Shown: positions 1 through 6,802, counted from the stretch's first letter. The stretch is DNA of 11,600 nucleotides from JAXDLH01 sp034666705 (GCA_034666705.1 JAXDLH010000442.1:1-11600), one strand, 5' to 3'. The notes: generated from the sequence alone by a model not told the origin. Made by a program: numbers and translations.

Positions 1-234
1 GTGGTCGGCGTGTTGGTCGCCGGCGATGCCGAGTTCATGCACGTGCGCCGGTACGGGCCAGGGCACGACGACCTCTACGTGCCGATCCTCGCGATCGACC
101 GTGTGGAGGGCGACCGTGTGTACCTGCGCATTCCCTGGATCGAGTTGGCTGCCCAGCCGTGGCACGAGCGCCCGGCCGGCGCGGTGGAGCGGCGCAGCAC
201 CGGAACCGCCGGGTCGAGCAGCTCTGCGGCATGA
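1..234 (+). CDS. DUF2171/PRC-barrel-like protein, C-terminal part (5' end outside window)
   Basis: The frame is open from the first base of the window, so the true start probably lies upstream and only the C-terminal ~77 residues are visible. The readable part, with HVRRYGPGHDDLYVPILAID followed by RVEGDRVYLRIP and a tail ending in W-HERP, resembles the second half of DUF2171/PRC-barrel-like small proteins. In those, a strand with 'VP..AI..V.GD.VYL' closes a beta-barrel. Such domains are usually stress-associated or adaptor modules without a known reaction; no catalytic residue is visible. The last ~20 residues are low-complexity (Ser/Ala/Gly). Its TGA stop overlaps the ATG of the next gene (ATGA at 231-234), suggesting translational coupling. 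The family call is from pattern only and moderately sure; GTG at base 1 could be an accidental start. Confidence 0.6.
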   Translation: MVGVLVAGDAEFMHVRRYGPGHDDLYVPILAIDRVEGDRVYLRIPWIELAAQPWHERPAGAVERRSTGTAGSSSSAA

Positions 235-1217
235 ACATCATGTTGCGGTGGCCCGCATTGCGCAGGCCGACCGGGGCTGGCGCGCTGCGCCGCCGCGAAG
301 GGCGGGCCAGCCCTGTGGATCTGGCGCCCGCCGTTCAGCGAAGCACTGCGCGCTCCGGACGAGACGTCGCTCGCCGTCCTGGGTTGATCGTTGCGGCGCT
401 GGGCGTGCTCCTCGGGCTTATCGCCTGCCGCGCCGCGCCACCAGTGCCGCCGGTGCAGGTTGGCGGCGTGCAAGCTACGTCAGTTCCGGCGACCGGGCCG
501 GCCGAGCATCTTGCGGTGCAGGTGCTTGCCACGTATCCGCACGACACGGGCTCGTTCACGGAGGGGCTCGTGCTGGCTAACAGGGCGCTGTACGAGAGCA
601 GTGGGCTCTACGGGCGGTCGGCGCTGCAGGAGACCGAACCCACGACGGGTACAGTCCTGCAGCGCATCATGCTCAACCCCGCGGTGTTCGGCGAGGGCCT
701 GGCCCTCGTGGATGACCAACTGATCCAGCTCACCTGGAAAGAGCAGATCGCCTACATCTACGACGTGGCGAGCTTCGCGCCGCTCGGCCAACGCTCATAT
801 GAGGGCGAGGGCTGGGGCCTCTGCTACGATGGCAGTCAGCTCGTTATGAGCAATGGCAGCTCCAGCCTCACGTTTCGCGACCCTGACAGCTTCGAGCCCA
901 TCGGTCAACTTCCGGTGACCCTCGACGGACAGCCGTTGGCGCAGCTCAACGAGCTGGAGTGTGTCGGCGACAGCGTCTATGCCAACGTCTGGCTCACAGA
1001 CCAGATCGTGCGCATCGACGAGGCGACGGGTCGCGTCACCGCGGTGATCGACGCCTCCGGTCTGCTGACGCCGGAGGAGCACCGCGGCGCAGATGTGCTG
1101 AATGGCATTGCTTACGATCCCGCCACCGGGCATTTCCTCATCACCGGCAAGGACTGGCCCAAGCTCTTCGAGGTCCAGTTCGCCCAGGCGCTTAACAGTT
1201 CTCTTACGACTGGCTAA
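231..1217 (+). CDS. Glutaminyl-peptide cyclotransferase, lipoprotein-type (plant/bacterial QC family)
   Basis: This enzyme family converts N-terminal glutamine of peptides to pyroglutamate with release of ammonia; the fold is a five-bladed beta-propeller unrelated to the zinc QC of animals. Family signatures are clear: YPHDTGSFTEGL near the start of the mature part, YESSGLYGRS, FGEGLAL, LTWKEQIAYIYD, YEGEGWGLCYDG, LNELECVGDSVYANVW, LNGIAYDPATGHFLITGKDW followed by PKLFEV. A hydrophobic stretch ending in LGLIAC (cysteine at about residue 66 from this start) is a lipobox, so the protein is probably anchored outside the membrane. The start at 231 is chosen because its ATG overlaps the upstream stop (ATGA). 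It gives an unusually long Arg-rich leader, however; GTG at 315, with GAAGGG upstream at 298-303, would put the lipid cysteine at residue 38 and is a real alternative. Total ~328 residues. Family call firm, start uncertain. Confidence 0.88.
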   Translation: MNIMLRWPALRRPTGAGALRRREGRASPVDLAPAVQRSTARSGRDVARRPGLIVAALGVLLGLIACRAAPPVPPVQVGGVQATSVPATGPAEHLAVQVLATYPHDTGSFTEGLVLANRALYESSGLYGRSALQETEPTTGTVLQRIMLNPAVFGEGLALVDDQLIQLTWKEQIAYIYDVASFAPLGQRSYEGEGWGLCYDGSQLVMSNGSSSLTFRDPDSFEPIGQLPVTLDGQPLAQLNELECVGDSVYANVWLTDQIVRIDEATGRVTAVIDASGLLTPEEHRGADVLNGIAYDPATGHFLITGKDWPKLFEVQFAQALNSSLTTG

Positions 1218-1240
1218 CAGGCTCACCGCAGCCGGCGCTC

Positions 1241-1246
1241 TACAAT
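1241..1246 (+). promoter_or_regulatory. Possible -10 box before the duplicated-domain lipoprotein gene
   Basis: TACAAT, five of six bases of the sigma-A -10 consensus, sits in the 68-base gap after the cyclotransferase gene and 40 bases before the next ATG. No convincing -35 box is visible at 16-18 bases upstream, so this is a weak candidate. The two genes could equally be co-transcribed. Confidence 0.3.
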
Positions 1247-1285
1247 CTTCCTGGAGCCAGACCGTGTGGCCAGGAGGGTGCCAGC

Positions 1286-2311
1286 ATGTTGAGGCACGTG
1301 ACGCTGCTGCGCGTGGCGCTCGTGGGCCTCGCGTGCCTCGGGCTCGCCGCGTGCGCACAGTCCTCCGGTTTGGACGACTTCCAGCGCGCCATCGAATCGC
1401 ACCTGCCCTTCGGGGCACCGGCCGGAACCCCGGCGGACCCGCAGACGGCCGCCGCGATTCAACTGGTAATCACGCGGACGAACGTGCAACAGGAGCAGGC
1501 GATCGCGAGCCGGAACCCCGCCACCATGCGCGACACCTCGACGGACCGGTACTACCAGGAGACCGTGCAGGGCAATCGCGACCTACTGGCGAGCGGCGTC
1601 ACGAGCATCAAGCTCGACAAGCTCGAGTGGGGACCAATCACGGTCGATGGCGACAACGCCAGCGCGACGGCGTACGAAACCTGGAGCACGACCCTCGCGA
1701 ACGGCACCACCGACCAGGCCACCGAGCGCAACGTCTATGCGCTGTTGCTGCAGAACGGCGCCTGGAAGATCGACGGGGACGAACATCCCGATGGCCCGGC
1801 GGCCTCCCCATCTGGTGCGGGGGGCGGCCAGCGGCCGAACGCCACGCTGACGCCATCGCGAGGATCGCCTGTCCCCGTCTCGCCTGATGCGACGCCCCCA
1901 CCGGCCGGCTCGGCCGAGGCGGCGATCCGCGACGTGATCGAGCGCGGCAACCACGAGCAAGAGCAGGCAATCGCGTCCCGCGACTCCTCGGTCATGCAGG
2001 ACACGTCGACGACGACCTACTACCGGCAGCTCGCCCAGGAGAACCAGGCGATGCTCGACAGCGGCGTCACCGGCATTCGCCTCGTGAGCACCGAGTGGGG
2101 TCAGATCACCGTTAACGGCAACACCGCGCGGGCTACGACTTTCGAGACCTGGGAGACGAAGAGCGCGGACGGGACCGTACAGCAGAACCGCGACCGGAAC
2201 GAGTACCGTCTCATGCAGCAGAACGGCGCCTGGAAGATTCAGGCGGACGACCACCCGGATAGCGGCCCGAGCATTCCGTTCCCGCTCCCCCGCGGCGGCC
2301 CAACGGTTTAA
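1286..2311 (+). CDS. Lipoprotein with two tandem copies of a ~116-residue NTF2/IMS-like domain
   Basis: 341 residues. The ATG is preceded by AGGAGGG (1272-1278) at 7 bases. The N-terminus is a lipoprotein signal peptide with hydrophobic core and lipobox LAAC, lipid cysteine at residue 23. Residues ~55-170 and ~211-326 align without gaps; by eye about 55% are identical. Shared blocks are QEQAIASR, DTST..YY, SGVT.I.L, EWG.ITV.G, ETW, RN.Y and QNGAWKI followed by HPD. The pattern (helical start, strands, W in ETW, ending in NGAWKI-D) looks like an NTF2-like or ARC6 IMS-like fold, which often binds small ligands or protein partners; no catalytic set is visible. A Gly/Pro/Ser/Thr linker (residues ~170-210) joins the copies and a Pro-rich tail ends the protein. 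Function unknown. Its stop is three bases from the stop of the convergent gene. Confidence 0.85.
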   Translation: MLRHVTLLRVALVGLACLGLAACAQSSGLDDFQRAIESHLPFGAPAGTPADPQTAAAIQLVITRTNVQQEQAIASRNPATMRDTSTDRYYQETVQGNRDLLASGVTSIKLDKLEWGPITVDGDNASATAYETWSTTLANGTTDQATERNVYALLLQNGAWKIDGDEHPDGPAASPSGAGGGQRPNATLTPSRGSPVPVSPDATPPPAGSAEAAIRDVIERGNHEQEQAIASRDSSVMQDTSTTTYYRQLAQENQAMLDSGVTGIRLVSTEWGQITVNGNTARATTFETWETKSADGTVQQNRDRNEYRLMQQNGAWKIQADDHPDSGPSIPFPLPRGGPTV

Positions 2312-2314
2312 CGT

Positions 2315-3238
2315 TCAGCGCATGCTGGCGATCAGGTCGTCGACGAAGCCGCTATCGTCGAGCTGCTTGACCCAGTGCACATCCCACATGGCGAGCGGGT
2401 TCAAACCCTCGGCGCTGGGGTACTCGACGAGCGCAATCTCGTAAGTGTGCGTGAGCGCCTCCGGTGTCGGGTAGGGCTTGAGCTGCAGCGGCGCCACGAT
2501 CGACTCGAACGCCCGCGCCAGCTCGGCGGTGTCGGCGATCTTCATCAGCTTCATGGGCTCGCCGGCAGCGATCTCCAGGGCGGCGGTCGGTTGCAGCTTC
2601 ATCAAGCAGAGCGCGTGGATCACCGCCTTGACGTAGCGGTTCAGCAGATCATCGTTTGCCGCCGCGAATGAGGTCAGGCACGCCTGCGCGAACTGACCGA
2701 TGACCTCCAGCGGCGGTGTCTCGAGGAGATGCAGCCCCGCCTCCAGCGCATGCGGCAAGTACAGCGACGACATGAACGTCGCCACGCACTCGCCGCTCAC
2801 GACCTTTTTCCATTGGCCCCAGCGCCCGACCTCCGAGTCCGGCACGATAATCGTCTGTACCCGTCCCTCGAGCCCCAGGCCGCGCAGCGCGATGATCGAG
2901 GCCTGTGGCCGCCCCGCGGCGCGGATCGCTACGGTGCCGCCCGCGAGCTGCTCTGGCGTTGCAATTGACGCCGGCGCCACCAGGTTGGACTCGGCGATGA
3001 TGCACGGTGCGCAGAACATCGTCACGTTGCGGCCCCGGATCGGCTCGCCGAAGAGATACTCGGTGTGCTCGATGAGCACGTCCGCCGCGCCGGCGAAGAG
3101 TGCCGCCTCGTACTCCTCGGTCGGTTGGATGCGCAGCACCTCGACGTCGACGTCGTAATGGCGGCGCGCCATCTCGCGGATGCAGTAGATCACCGGCGTG
3201 CGGTCATTGTCCCGGTAGGCCAGCCGAATGCGGTCCAT
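2315..3238 (-). CDS. Periplasmic-binding-protein-like protein (NMT1/THI5/SsuA type) without signal peptide
   Basis: 307 residues, starting at ATG with a strong Shine-Dalgarno (GGGGAGGAGG, complement of 3244-3253) 5 bases upstream. The order of elements fits the type 2 substrate-binding fold of the NMT1/THI5-like group. MDRIRLAYRDNDRTP opens strand 1; ALFAGAADVLIEHTEY is the loop where ligands usually bind; SIATPEQLAGGTVAIRAAGR then ALRGLGLEG and VSGECVATFMSS are the second-lobe elements. A C-terminal helical part carries FAAANDDLLNRYVKAVIHAL. The chain starts directly with the first strand: no signal peptide, lipobox or Tat motif. No permease or ATPase gene is adjacent. It may be a cytoplasmic binding or enzyme-like relative (the fold includes pyrimidine-synthesis THI5 and proteins annotated as dihydroxyphthalate decarboxylase) or a binding protein exported by another route. 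Substrate unknown. Confidence 0.72.
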   Translation of the reverse strand: MDRIRLAYRDNDRTPVIYCIREMARRHYDVDVEVLRIQPTEEYEAALFAGAADVLIEHTEYLFGEPIRGRNVTMFCAPCIIAESNLVAPASIATPEQLAGGTVAIRAAGRPQASIIALRGLGLEGRVQTIIVPDSEVGRWGQWKKVVSGECVATFMSSLYLPHALEAGLHLLETPPLEVIGQFAQACLTSFAAANDDLLNRYVKAVIHALCLMKLQPTAALEIAAGEPMKLMKIADTAELARAFESIVAPLQLKPYPTPEALTHTYEIALVEYPSAEGLNPLAMWDVHWVKQLDDSGFVDDLIASMR

Positions 3239-3286
3239 CGCGTCCTCCTCCCCTTTGTCGTGCCGAGTGTAGCGCAGAAGGGTATT

Positions 3287-3304
3287 GCCCTGAGCTTGTG
3301 GAAG
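3287..3304 (+). repeat. Possible degenerate copy of a 'CCTGAGCTTGT' intergenic repeat
   Basis: GCCCTGAGCTTGTGGAAG resembles half of the GCCCTGAGCTTGTCGAAGG-type palindromic element scattered between genes in many GC-rich bacteria. Only one arm is present and no second arm was found, so this is a remnant or a coincidence. It lies in the 144-base divergent gap between the binding-protein-like gene and the transporter gene. Confidence 0.3.
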
Positions 3305-3340
3305 CAGCGAATCAAATGAGCGGGGCTCTCGTGCCCGGGG

Positions 3341-3346
3341 TACTAT
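3341..3346 (+). promoter_or_regulatory. Possible -10 box for the MFS transporter gene
   Basis: TACTAT (four of six consensus bases) stands 36 bases before the TTG start in the divergent gap. The region 16-18 bases upstream is GC-rich with no good -35 match. Weak candidate only. Confidence 0.25.
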
Positions 3347-3382
3347 TGGGGTGCTTCCCTGACCCTACGCCTCGGAGCACGT

Positions 3383-4627
3383 TTGCCCCCGGTTTTTCGT
3401 CATCGCGACTTCCGCATCTTCATCAGCGGCATGATGCTATCGGTGTTTGGCAGCCAGTTCACCAACGTTGCCACCGCCTGGCAGATCTACGAGCTGACCA
3501 ACTCACCGCTGCAGATCGGCTTCCTCGGGCTCGCCCGTGCGATCCCCCAGATGAGCCTCACCCTCTTCGGGGGCCTGCTTGCCGACGCCGTCGACCGGCG
3601 GCGCTTGCTGATGGTGACGCAGGTGATGCAGTTCTGCGTATCCGGCTCGCTCGTGGCGCTTACGATGACCGGTCTGATCTCCCCAGGGATCCTCTATGGG
3701 TCGGTAGTGCTGCTCGCGCTGGCCGCGGCGCTCGACAACCCCGCCCGGCAGTCGCTCGTGCCCAATCTCGTGCCGCGCGAGCAGTTGACAGAGGCGCTGG
3801 CGCTGCAGAATGCGCAACGCACCCTCGGCAACATCGCGGGGCCGTCGATCGCGGGATTAGTGCTTGCCGTGTCCAGCGCCGCCTGGTGCTACGCGGTGGA
3901 TGCCGCATCCTGGCTGGTCATGCTGGTGGCCCTGCTGATGATCAGAAGCCGGCCCCAGGCTGGCGGCGGCCGCCAGGCACTAACGGTGGAGGCGCTGCAA
4001 GGTGGGGTGCGCTTCGTGTGGCACCACCCGATCTTACTCACCTTCATGGCAATCGATTTCGGCATGAACTTCTTCAGCAACCCGCGCGCGCTGCTCCCGG
4101 TCTTCGCGCGTGACATCCTGGGGGTCGGCGCGCAAGGGTTGGGGATGCTCTATTCGGCGACGTCGATTGGCGCGCTGGTCGGCGCGGTGGTGGTGGCGCG
4201 ATTGCCGAGGCGCGACCGCGCTGGCTGGTGGGTGCTGTTTGGGGTGGCCGTTTACGGGGCTTGCGCCGTGATGTTCTCGTTCTCGACGGTATTCTGGCTG
4301 TCGTTGCTGATGCTGGCGGGCCAGGGAGCCGGCAATACGCTGAGCGCCGTGCTCCGCAGCAGCAGCAACCAACTGCTGACGCCCGATGAGCTGCGTGGGC
4401 GGGTCGCGTCGTTCAATAGCATCTTCACCATGGGCAGCCCGCAGCTCGGGCAGTTCCAGTCCGGCGCCATCGCCTCGGTGTGGGGCGCGCCCGTTGCGGC
4501 GGGGCTCGGCGGGGCCATCACCGTCCTGATCGCGGTCGCCGCCGGGCTTGTGCCGAGCGTGCGCAGCTTCGACCTGGCGCACATCCGCGCCCACCCGCCG
4601 CGCAGTGAGGCCCCGACGCCGGCGTGA
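3383..4627 (+). CDS. Major facilitator superfamily transporter, MFS_3/EntS-like
   Basis: 414 residues with about 12 hydrophobic segments. The start is TTG, supported by GGAG (3374-3377) five bases upstream and by the typical MFS_3 opening FRHRDFRIFISGMMLS; an in-frame TGA at 3317-3319 limits upstream extension. The conserved cytoplasmic loop 2-3 motif A is GGLLADAVDRRRLL (about residues 63-76), followed by ALDNPARQSLVPNLVP, a hallmark of the EntS/MFS_3 group, and the helix 5 signature NIAGPSIAGL. The second half has the equivalent TPDELRGRVASFNSIF loop. Members export siderophores, macrolides or other small molecules by proton exchange across the inner membrane; the substrate here cannot be read from sequence. 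The C-terminal tail is Pro/Arg-rich and cytoplasmic. It stands alone on its strand between two minus-strand genes. Confidence 0.9.
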   Translation: MPPVFRHRDFRIFISGMMLSVFGSQFTNVATAWQIYELTNSPLQIGFLGLARAIPQMSLTLFGGLLADAVDRRRLLMVTQVMQFCVSGSLVALTMTGLISPGILYGSVVLLALAAALDNPARQSLVPNLVPREQLTEALALQNAQRTLGNIAGPSIAGLVLAVSSAAWCYAVDAASWLVMLVALLMIRSRPQAGGGRQALTVEALQGGVRFVWHHPILLTFMAIDFGMNFFSNPRALLPVFARDILGVGAQGLGMLYSATSIGALVGAVVVARLPRRDRAGWWVLFGVAVYGACAVMFSFSTVFWLSLLMLAGQGAGNTLSAVLRSSSNQLLTPDELRGRVASFNSIFTMGSPQLGQFQSGAIASVWGAPVAAGLGGAITVLIAVAAGLVPSVRSFDLAHIRAHPPRSEAPTPA

Positions 4628-4710
4628 GCTACCCGGCGACGTCCCACTCGTGGGCATTGCGGCGTGGGGCGGCTGAGCTGTTGACCGCTGCGGCACTCGG
4701 CGTGGTGTGA

Positions 4711-4739
4711 GCCGCCGGAATGATTGCCAAGCCGGCGGC
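4711..4739. terminator. GC-rich hairpin between convergent genes
   Basis: GCCGCCGG (4711-4718) and CCGGCGGC (4732-4739) form a perfect 8-bp stem with a 13-base loop in the 129-base gap between the converging transporter and PPOX genes. No T-tract follows on either strand, so a role in ending transcription from both sides is inferred from position and stem strength only. A smaller hairpin, CCCAC-TC-GTGGG, is at 4643-4654. Confidence 0.4.
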
Positions 4740-4756
4740 GAAAATGGGTGGGGCGC

Positions 4757-5212
4757 TTATCTACTCGAGGTGTGGAGCGCGTAGCCCCCACTCTCGGGAC
4801 CCGTCTCCAGCCGGCCCTCGATCACGGTGGTAGGGCGGATCCGCCAGATCACCCGCTTCAAGCCGGTGTGAAAATTATAGGGGCGGTCGTTGTACTTCCA
4901 GGAGAGTGAATTGAGGTGCTCCTCCGCTCCCTCGAGGCGGCGCTCCACGACGCGCCCTTGCAGTTGGAGCGTACGGTGCGCGTTGTTCGGGTCGACGACG
5001 CTGATCGCCACGCGGGGGTTGGCTGTCGCGTTCACATCTTTCACGCGCCCCACCGAGGTGTTGATGAGCACGTGCTCGCCGTCGTCCTCGACGTCGACCC
5101 ACAGTGGAGTGACCTGCGGCTGACCGCTCGCGCTGACCGTCGCAATGTTGGCAATCTGGCGCTCCTTGAGGAACGCGACGGCGGCGGGCGATAGGCGATT
5201 CGCTTTTGGCAT
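4757..5212 (-). CDS. PPOX-fold (pyridoxamine 5'-phosphate oxidase-like) F420/FMN-dependent protein
   Basis: 151 residues from the ATG whose Shine-Dalgarno AGGAGG (complement of 5220-5225) lies 7 bases upstream. A longer in-frame reading to 5290 has no ribosome site and no family similarity, so it is rejected. Split-barrel features in order: LKERQIANIATVSASGQPQV, TPLWVDVEDDG, INTSVGRVKDVNATANPRVA (the cofactor phosphate-binding R.K..N....PRV block of PPOX-class F420 enzymes), LQLQGRVVE, and a C-terminal helix and strand with KRVIWRIRPTTVI. Relatives bind F420 or FMN and reduce diverse substrates or act as oxygenases in the cytoplasm; which cofactor is used here cannot be settled by eye. Its stop faces the transporter gene. 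The amidohydrolase gene upstream is on the same strand but 121 bases away. Confidence 0.85.
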   Translation of the reverse strand: MPKANRLSPAAVAFLKERQIANIATVSASGQPQVTPLWVDVEDDGEHVLINTSVGRVKDVNATANPRVAISVVDPNNAHRTLQLQGRVVERRLEGAEEHLNSLSWKYNDRPYNFHTGLKRVIWRIRPTTVIEGRLETGPESGGYALHTSSR

Positions 5213-5248
5213 GGTGCCCCCTCCTGAATGTGTGCGTCGAGTCGGCCA

Positions 5249-5254
5249 ATTATC
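5249..5254 (-). promoter_or_regulatory. Possible -10 box for the PPOX gene
   Basis: Read on the minus strand the bases are GATAAT, five of six of the consensus, 36 bases before the ATG. No -35 hexamer is at the proper distance (a TTGCCG lies 30 bases upstream, too far). It suggests the PPOX gene may have its own promoter rather than depending on the amidohydrolase gene. Confidence 0.3.
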
Positions 5255-5333
5255 GGGCATTCGCCGCGAGCTCGCGCGGCTGGTCGGCAAGGAGGATCAG
5301 CGGAGAGCGGATCGCCCCGTGCCTGCACATGCG

Positions 5334-6296
5334 CTACTTGGACGAGACCTGCAGCGCGGCCTGGGGTATCTCGAGCTTCAGGAGGCGCGCGGGGTTGCGG
5401 TAGAAGATTTTCTCCTTGTCCTCGACGCTGATCGGCAGCTCCTCGACCAATTGCACCGCCTTGGGGAGCAGCGGGGCGAGCGGCGGCGCATCGCTGCCGA
5501 ACACCACGTGGTCGATGCCCACGGTGTTAATGGCGCACATGACCGCGGGCCAGTGATAGGCGGCGCTATCCATATACATGAGCTTGAGGTACTCGCCGGG
5601 CGCTTTCGAGATCAGCAGCGGCTCGTACGAGCCGAGGAAGAAGCAGAAGTCGCCAAGCTCATAGGCGTAGTTAAGGCGGCCGATCACCTCGCAGATGCCG
5701 CCGCCCAGGTGACAGCCGACGAGCTTGAGATCGGGGTGGCGCTCGAAAACCCCGCGCACGAGGATCCGTGCGATGGAGAGCATCTCGTCCGCCGGTCGCC
5801 CTATGCTGGAGATCAGCCGGTACATGTTCATGCACTCCTCGCCGAAGCTGGCGTTCGGCGCATGGATCATGACGGGAATGTCCAGCCGCGTGACGAGCTC
5901 CCAGAAGCCCTGTGCCGCGTCTTCGTCAGGGTAGTGGGCGTTGTGGCTGGAGTTGATCAGCACGCCGCGCAGCCTGTACTGCGTAACCGCGCGCTCGAGC
6001 TCCTTGAGGTAGTGGTCACCGCCGCCCGGCACGGTGGTGGCGAAGCAGAGCGTCTCGTCCGGGAACCGCTGCGCGACCTCGGCCGAGTACTCGTCCCACC
6101 GCTGAATCCCCTTGAACGCCTGCTCGTCGGGCAGACCCTTGATGTAGTGGACGGGGTTGCTCACGACCATGCGGTCCACGCCTGCGTCGCGGTGCACGTC
6201 GAGGACGTTCTCGAGCGCCATGGGGCAGCGCCCCTGCCACGACGGCTTGGCCGCTTCCTCGGGCGGGTACACATGGGTGTGCCAATCGATCTTCAC
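5334..6296 (-). CDS. Amidohydrolase-2 family metal-dependent hydrolase/decarboxylase (TIM barrel)
   Basis: 320 residues, GTG start with GGAG (complement of 6303-6306) 6 bases upstream. The metal-site residues of the amidohydrolase-2 superfamily are in the right order: HxH at the first strand (DWHTHVYP, H6 and H8), H145 in PVMIHAPN, H196 in LVGCHLGGG and the catalytic Asp 269 in VVFGSDAPP. The final helix, YRNPARLLKL, matches the usual family ending N-A-R-L-L. Relatives include ACMSD-type decarboxylases and gamma-resorcylate or 4-oxalomesaconate-type enzymes acting on aromatic acids or their ring-cleavage products, and lactone hydrolases; all act in the cytoplasm. The substrate here is not readable. 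The first 50 residues hold an insert (PPEEAAKPSWQGRC) typical of uncharacterised members. Intact, with no missing ligand. Confidence 0.88.
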   Translation of the reverse strand: MKIDWHTHVYPPEEAAKPSWQGRCPMALENVLDVHRDAGVDRMVVSNPVHYIKGLPDEQAFKGIQRWDEYSAEVAQRFPDETLCFATTVPGGGDHYLKELERAVTQYRLRGVLINSSHNAHYPDEDAAQGFWELVTRLDIPVMIHAPNASFGEECMNMYRLISSIGRPADEMLSIARILVRGVFERHPDLKLVGCHLGGGICEVIGRLNYAYELGDFCFFLGSYEPLLISKAPGEYLKLMYMDSAAYHWPAVMCAINTVGIDHVVFGSDAPPLAPLLPKAVQLVEELPISVEDKEKIFYRNPARLLKLEIPQAALQVSSK

Positions 6297-6374
6297 GAGT
6301 TACTCCGTCGGGCTCTCGTCTAACGGTCCCCGTTCCCCTGCAAGTCCCGAGACGGCTCTGGCCCAAATTCCAGG

Positions 6375-6502
6375 GTCATCCTGAGCGAAGCGAAGGATCC
6401 GTGACCTCTATGATCGGGCTACGGATCCTTCGCTTCGCTGCTTTGGAAATAGATTTCCACGCCGCGGTGGCGCCCCACCGGGGTATGACGACTCAGGATG
6501 AC
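6375..6502. repeat. Composite intergenic palindromic repeat with GAGCGAAGCGAAGGATC core
   Basis: The outer arms are GTCATCCTGAG (6375-6385) and its exact reverse complement CTCAGGATGAC (6492-6502), enclosing about 106 bases. Nested inside is a perfect 19-bp inverted repeat, AGCGAAGCGAAGGATCCGT (6384-6402) with its complement at 6421-6439 and an 18-base loop. Two smaller hairpins follow: TGGAAAT-AG-ATTTCCA (around 6443-6458) and a CGGTGG/CCACCG stem (around 6465-6480). A further CTCAGGGTGAC at 6538-6548 is a one-mismatch copy of the right outer arm. The core GTCATCCTGAGCGAAGCG is a dispersed intergenic sequence that I recall from many bacterial genomes; that this is a multi-copy element in this genome is inferred. 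No protein is coded inside. Confidence 0.8.
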
Positions 6503-6631
6503 AAGAACCACGCGGCCTCACGACGACAGAGTCTTGCCTCAGGGTGACAGGTACGATGGTCGCCTCCCTCCTATGCATGCACGGATACCATGGGCTCGGG
6601 CTCCTGTCAACGCCGGCCGGGCTTTTGCCCC

Positions 6632-6700
6632 CTCGCCATGGCCTTCGATCCTTGGAACCGCCCGGGATCAGGACAGGCGCTGTCGAAGGACCATGGTGAG
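6632..6700. repeat. Second intergenic palindromic repeat (CCATGG-CCTTCGA arms)
   Basis: Left arm 6632-6648 (CTCGCCATGGCCTTCGA) and right arm 6683-6700 (TCGAAGGACCATGGTGAG) are reverse complements apart from one inserted base and one mismatch. The middle contains CCCGGG and CAGGACAGG, reminiscent of the CTTCGACA-CTCAGGACAG family of dispersed palindromes. It lies between the first repeat and the flavin-reductase gene promoter region. Confidence 0.6.
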
Positions 6701-6724
6701 GAAGCGAGGGACAAAAATCGTGGT

Positions 6725-6730
6725 TATACT
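6725..6730 (+). promoter_or_regulatory. Possible -10 box for the flavin-reductase-like gene
   Basis: TATACT (five of six consensus bases) in the context GGTTATACTC is 72 bases before the ATG, just after the second palindrome. A matching -35 hexamer is not visible at 16-18 bases upstream. Confidence 0.35.
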
Positions 6731-6802
6731 CAGGGTGCCCTCGACGTGGAAACTCCAACCTACCCGGCGCACCTGGGCAACGCGTGATGAATGGAGGAGC
6801 TG

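Larger units (their letters stand above)
6297..6802. other. 506-base non-coding stretch between divergent genes
   Basis: No frame here has family similarity or a plausible ribosome site; the several open frames are short and composition-driven. What it holds is two independent palindromic repeats (6375-6502 and 6632-6700), an isolated CTCAGGGTGAC half-site (6538-6548), a possible promoter element at 6725-6730, and the ribosome site of the next gene (GGAGG at 6793-6797). Confidence 0.7.

Noticed and set aside
2312..2314. Terminator between the lipoprotein gene and the convergent binding-protein-like gene
   Set aside because: Only three bases separate the stops and no stem is visible there; any termination signal must lie within the opposite coding region.
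3100..4113. Plus-strand open frame (337 codons) overlapping the transporter gene
   Set aside because: Arg/Pro/Ala-rich shadow of the transporter in another frame with no hydrophobic or domain structure.
5145..6323. Long plus-strand open frame (392 codons) opposite the PPOX and amidohydrolase genes
   Set aside because: It spans two well-supported minus-strand genes and their gap, has no domain pattern, and is expected in GC-rich DNA.
6375..6502. CRISPR array or tRNA-like structure
   Set aside because: No regularly spaced direct repeats and no cloverleaf; the signal is a nested inverted repeat only.
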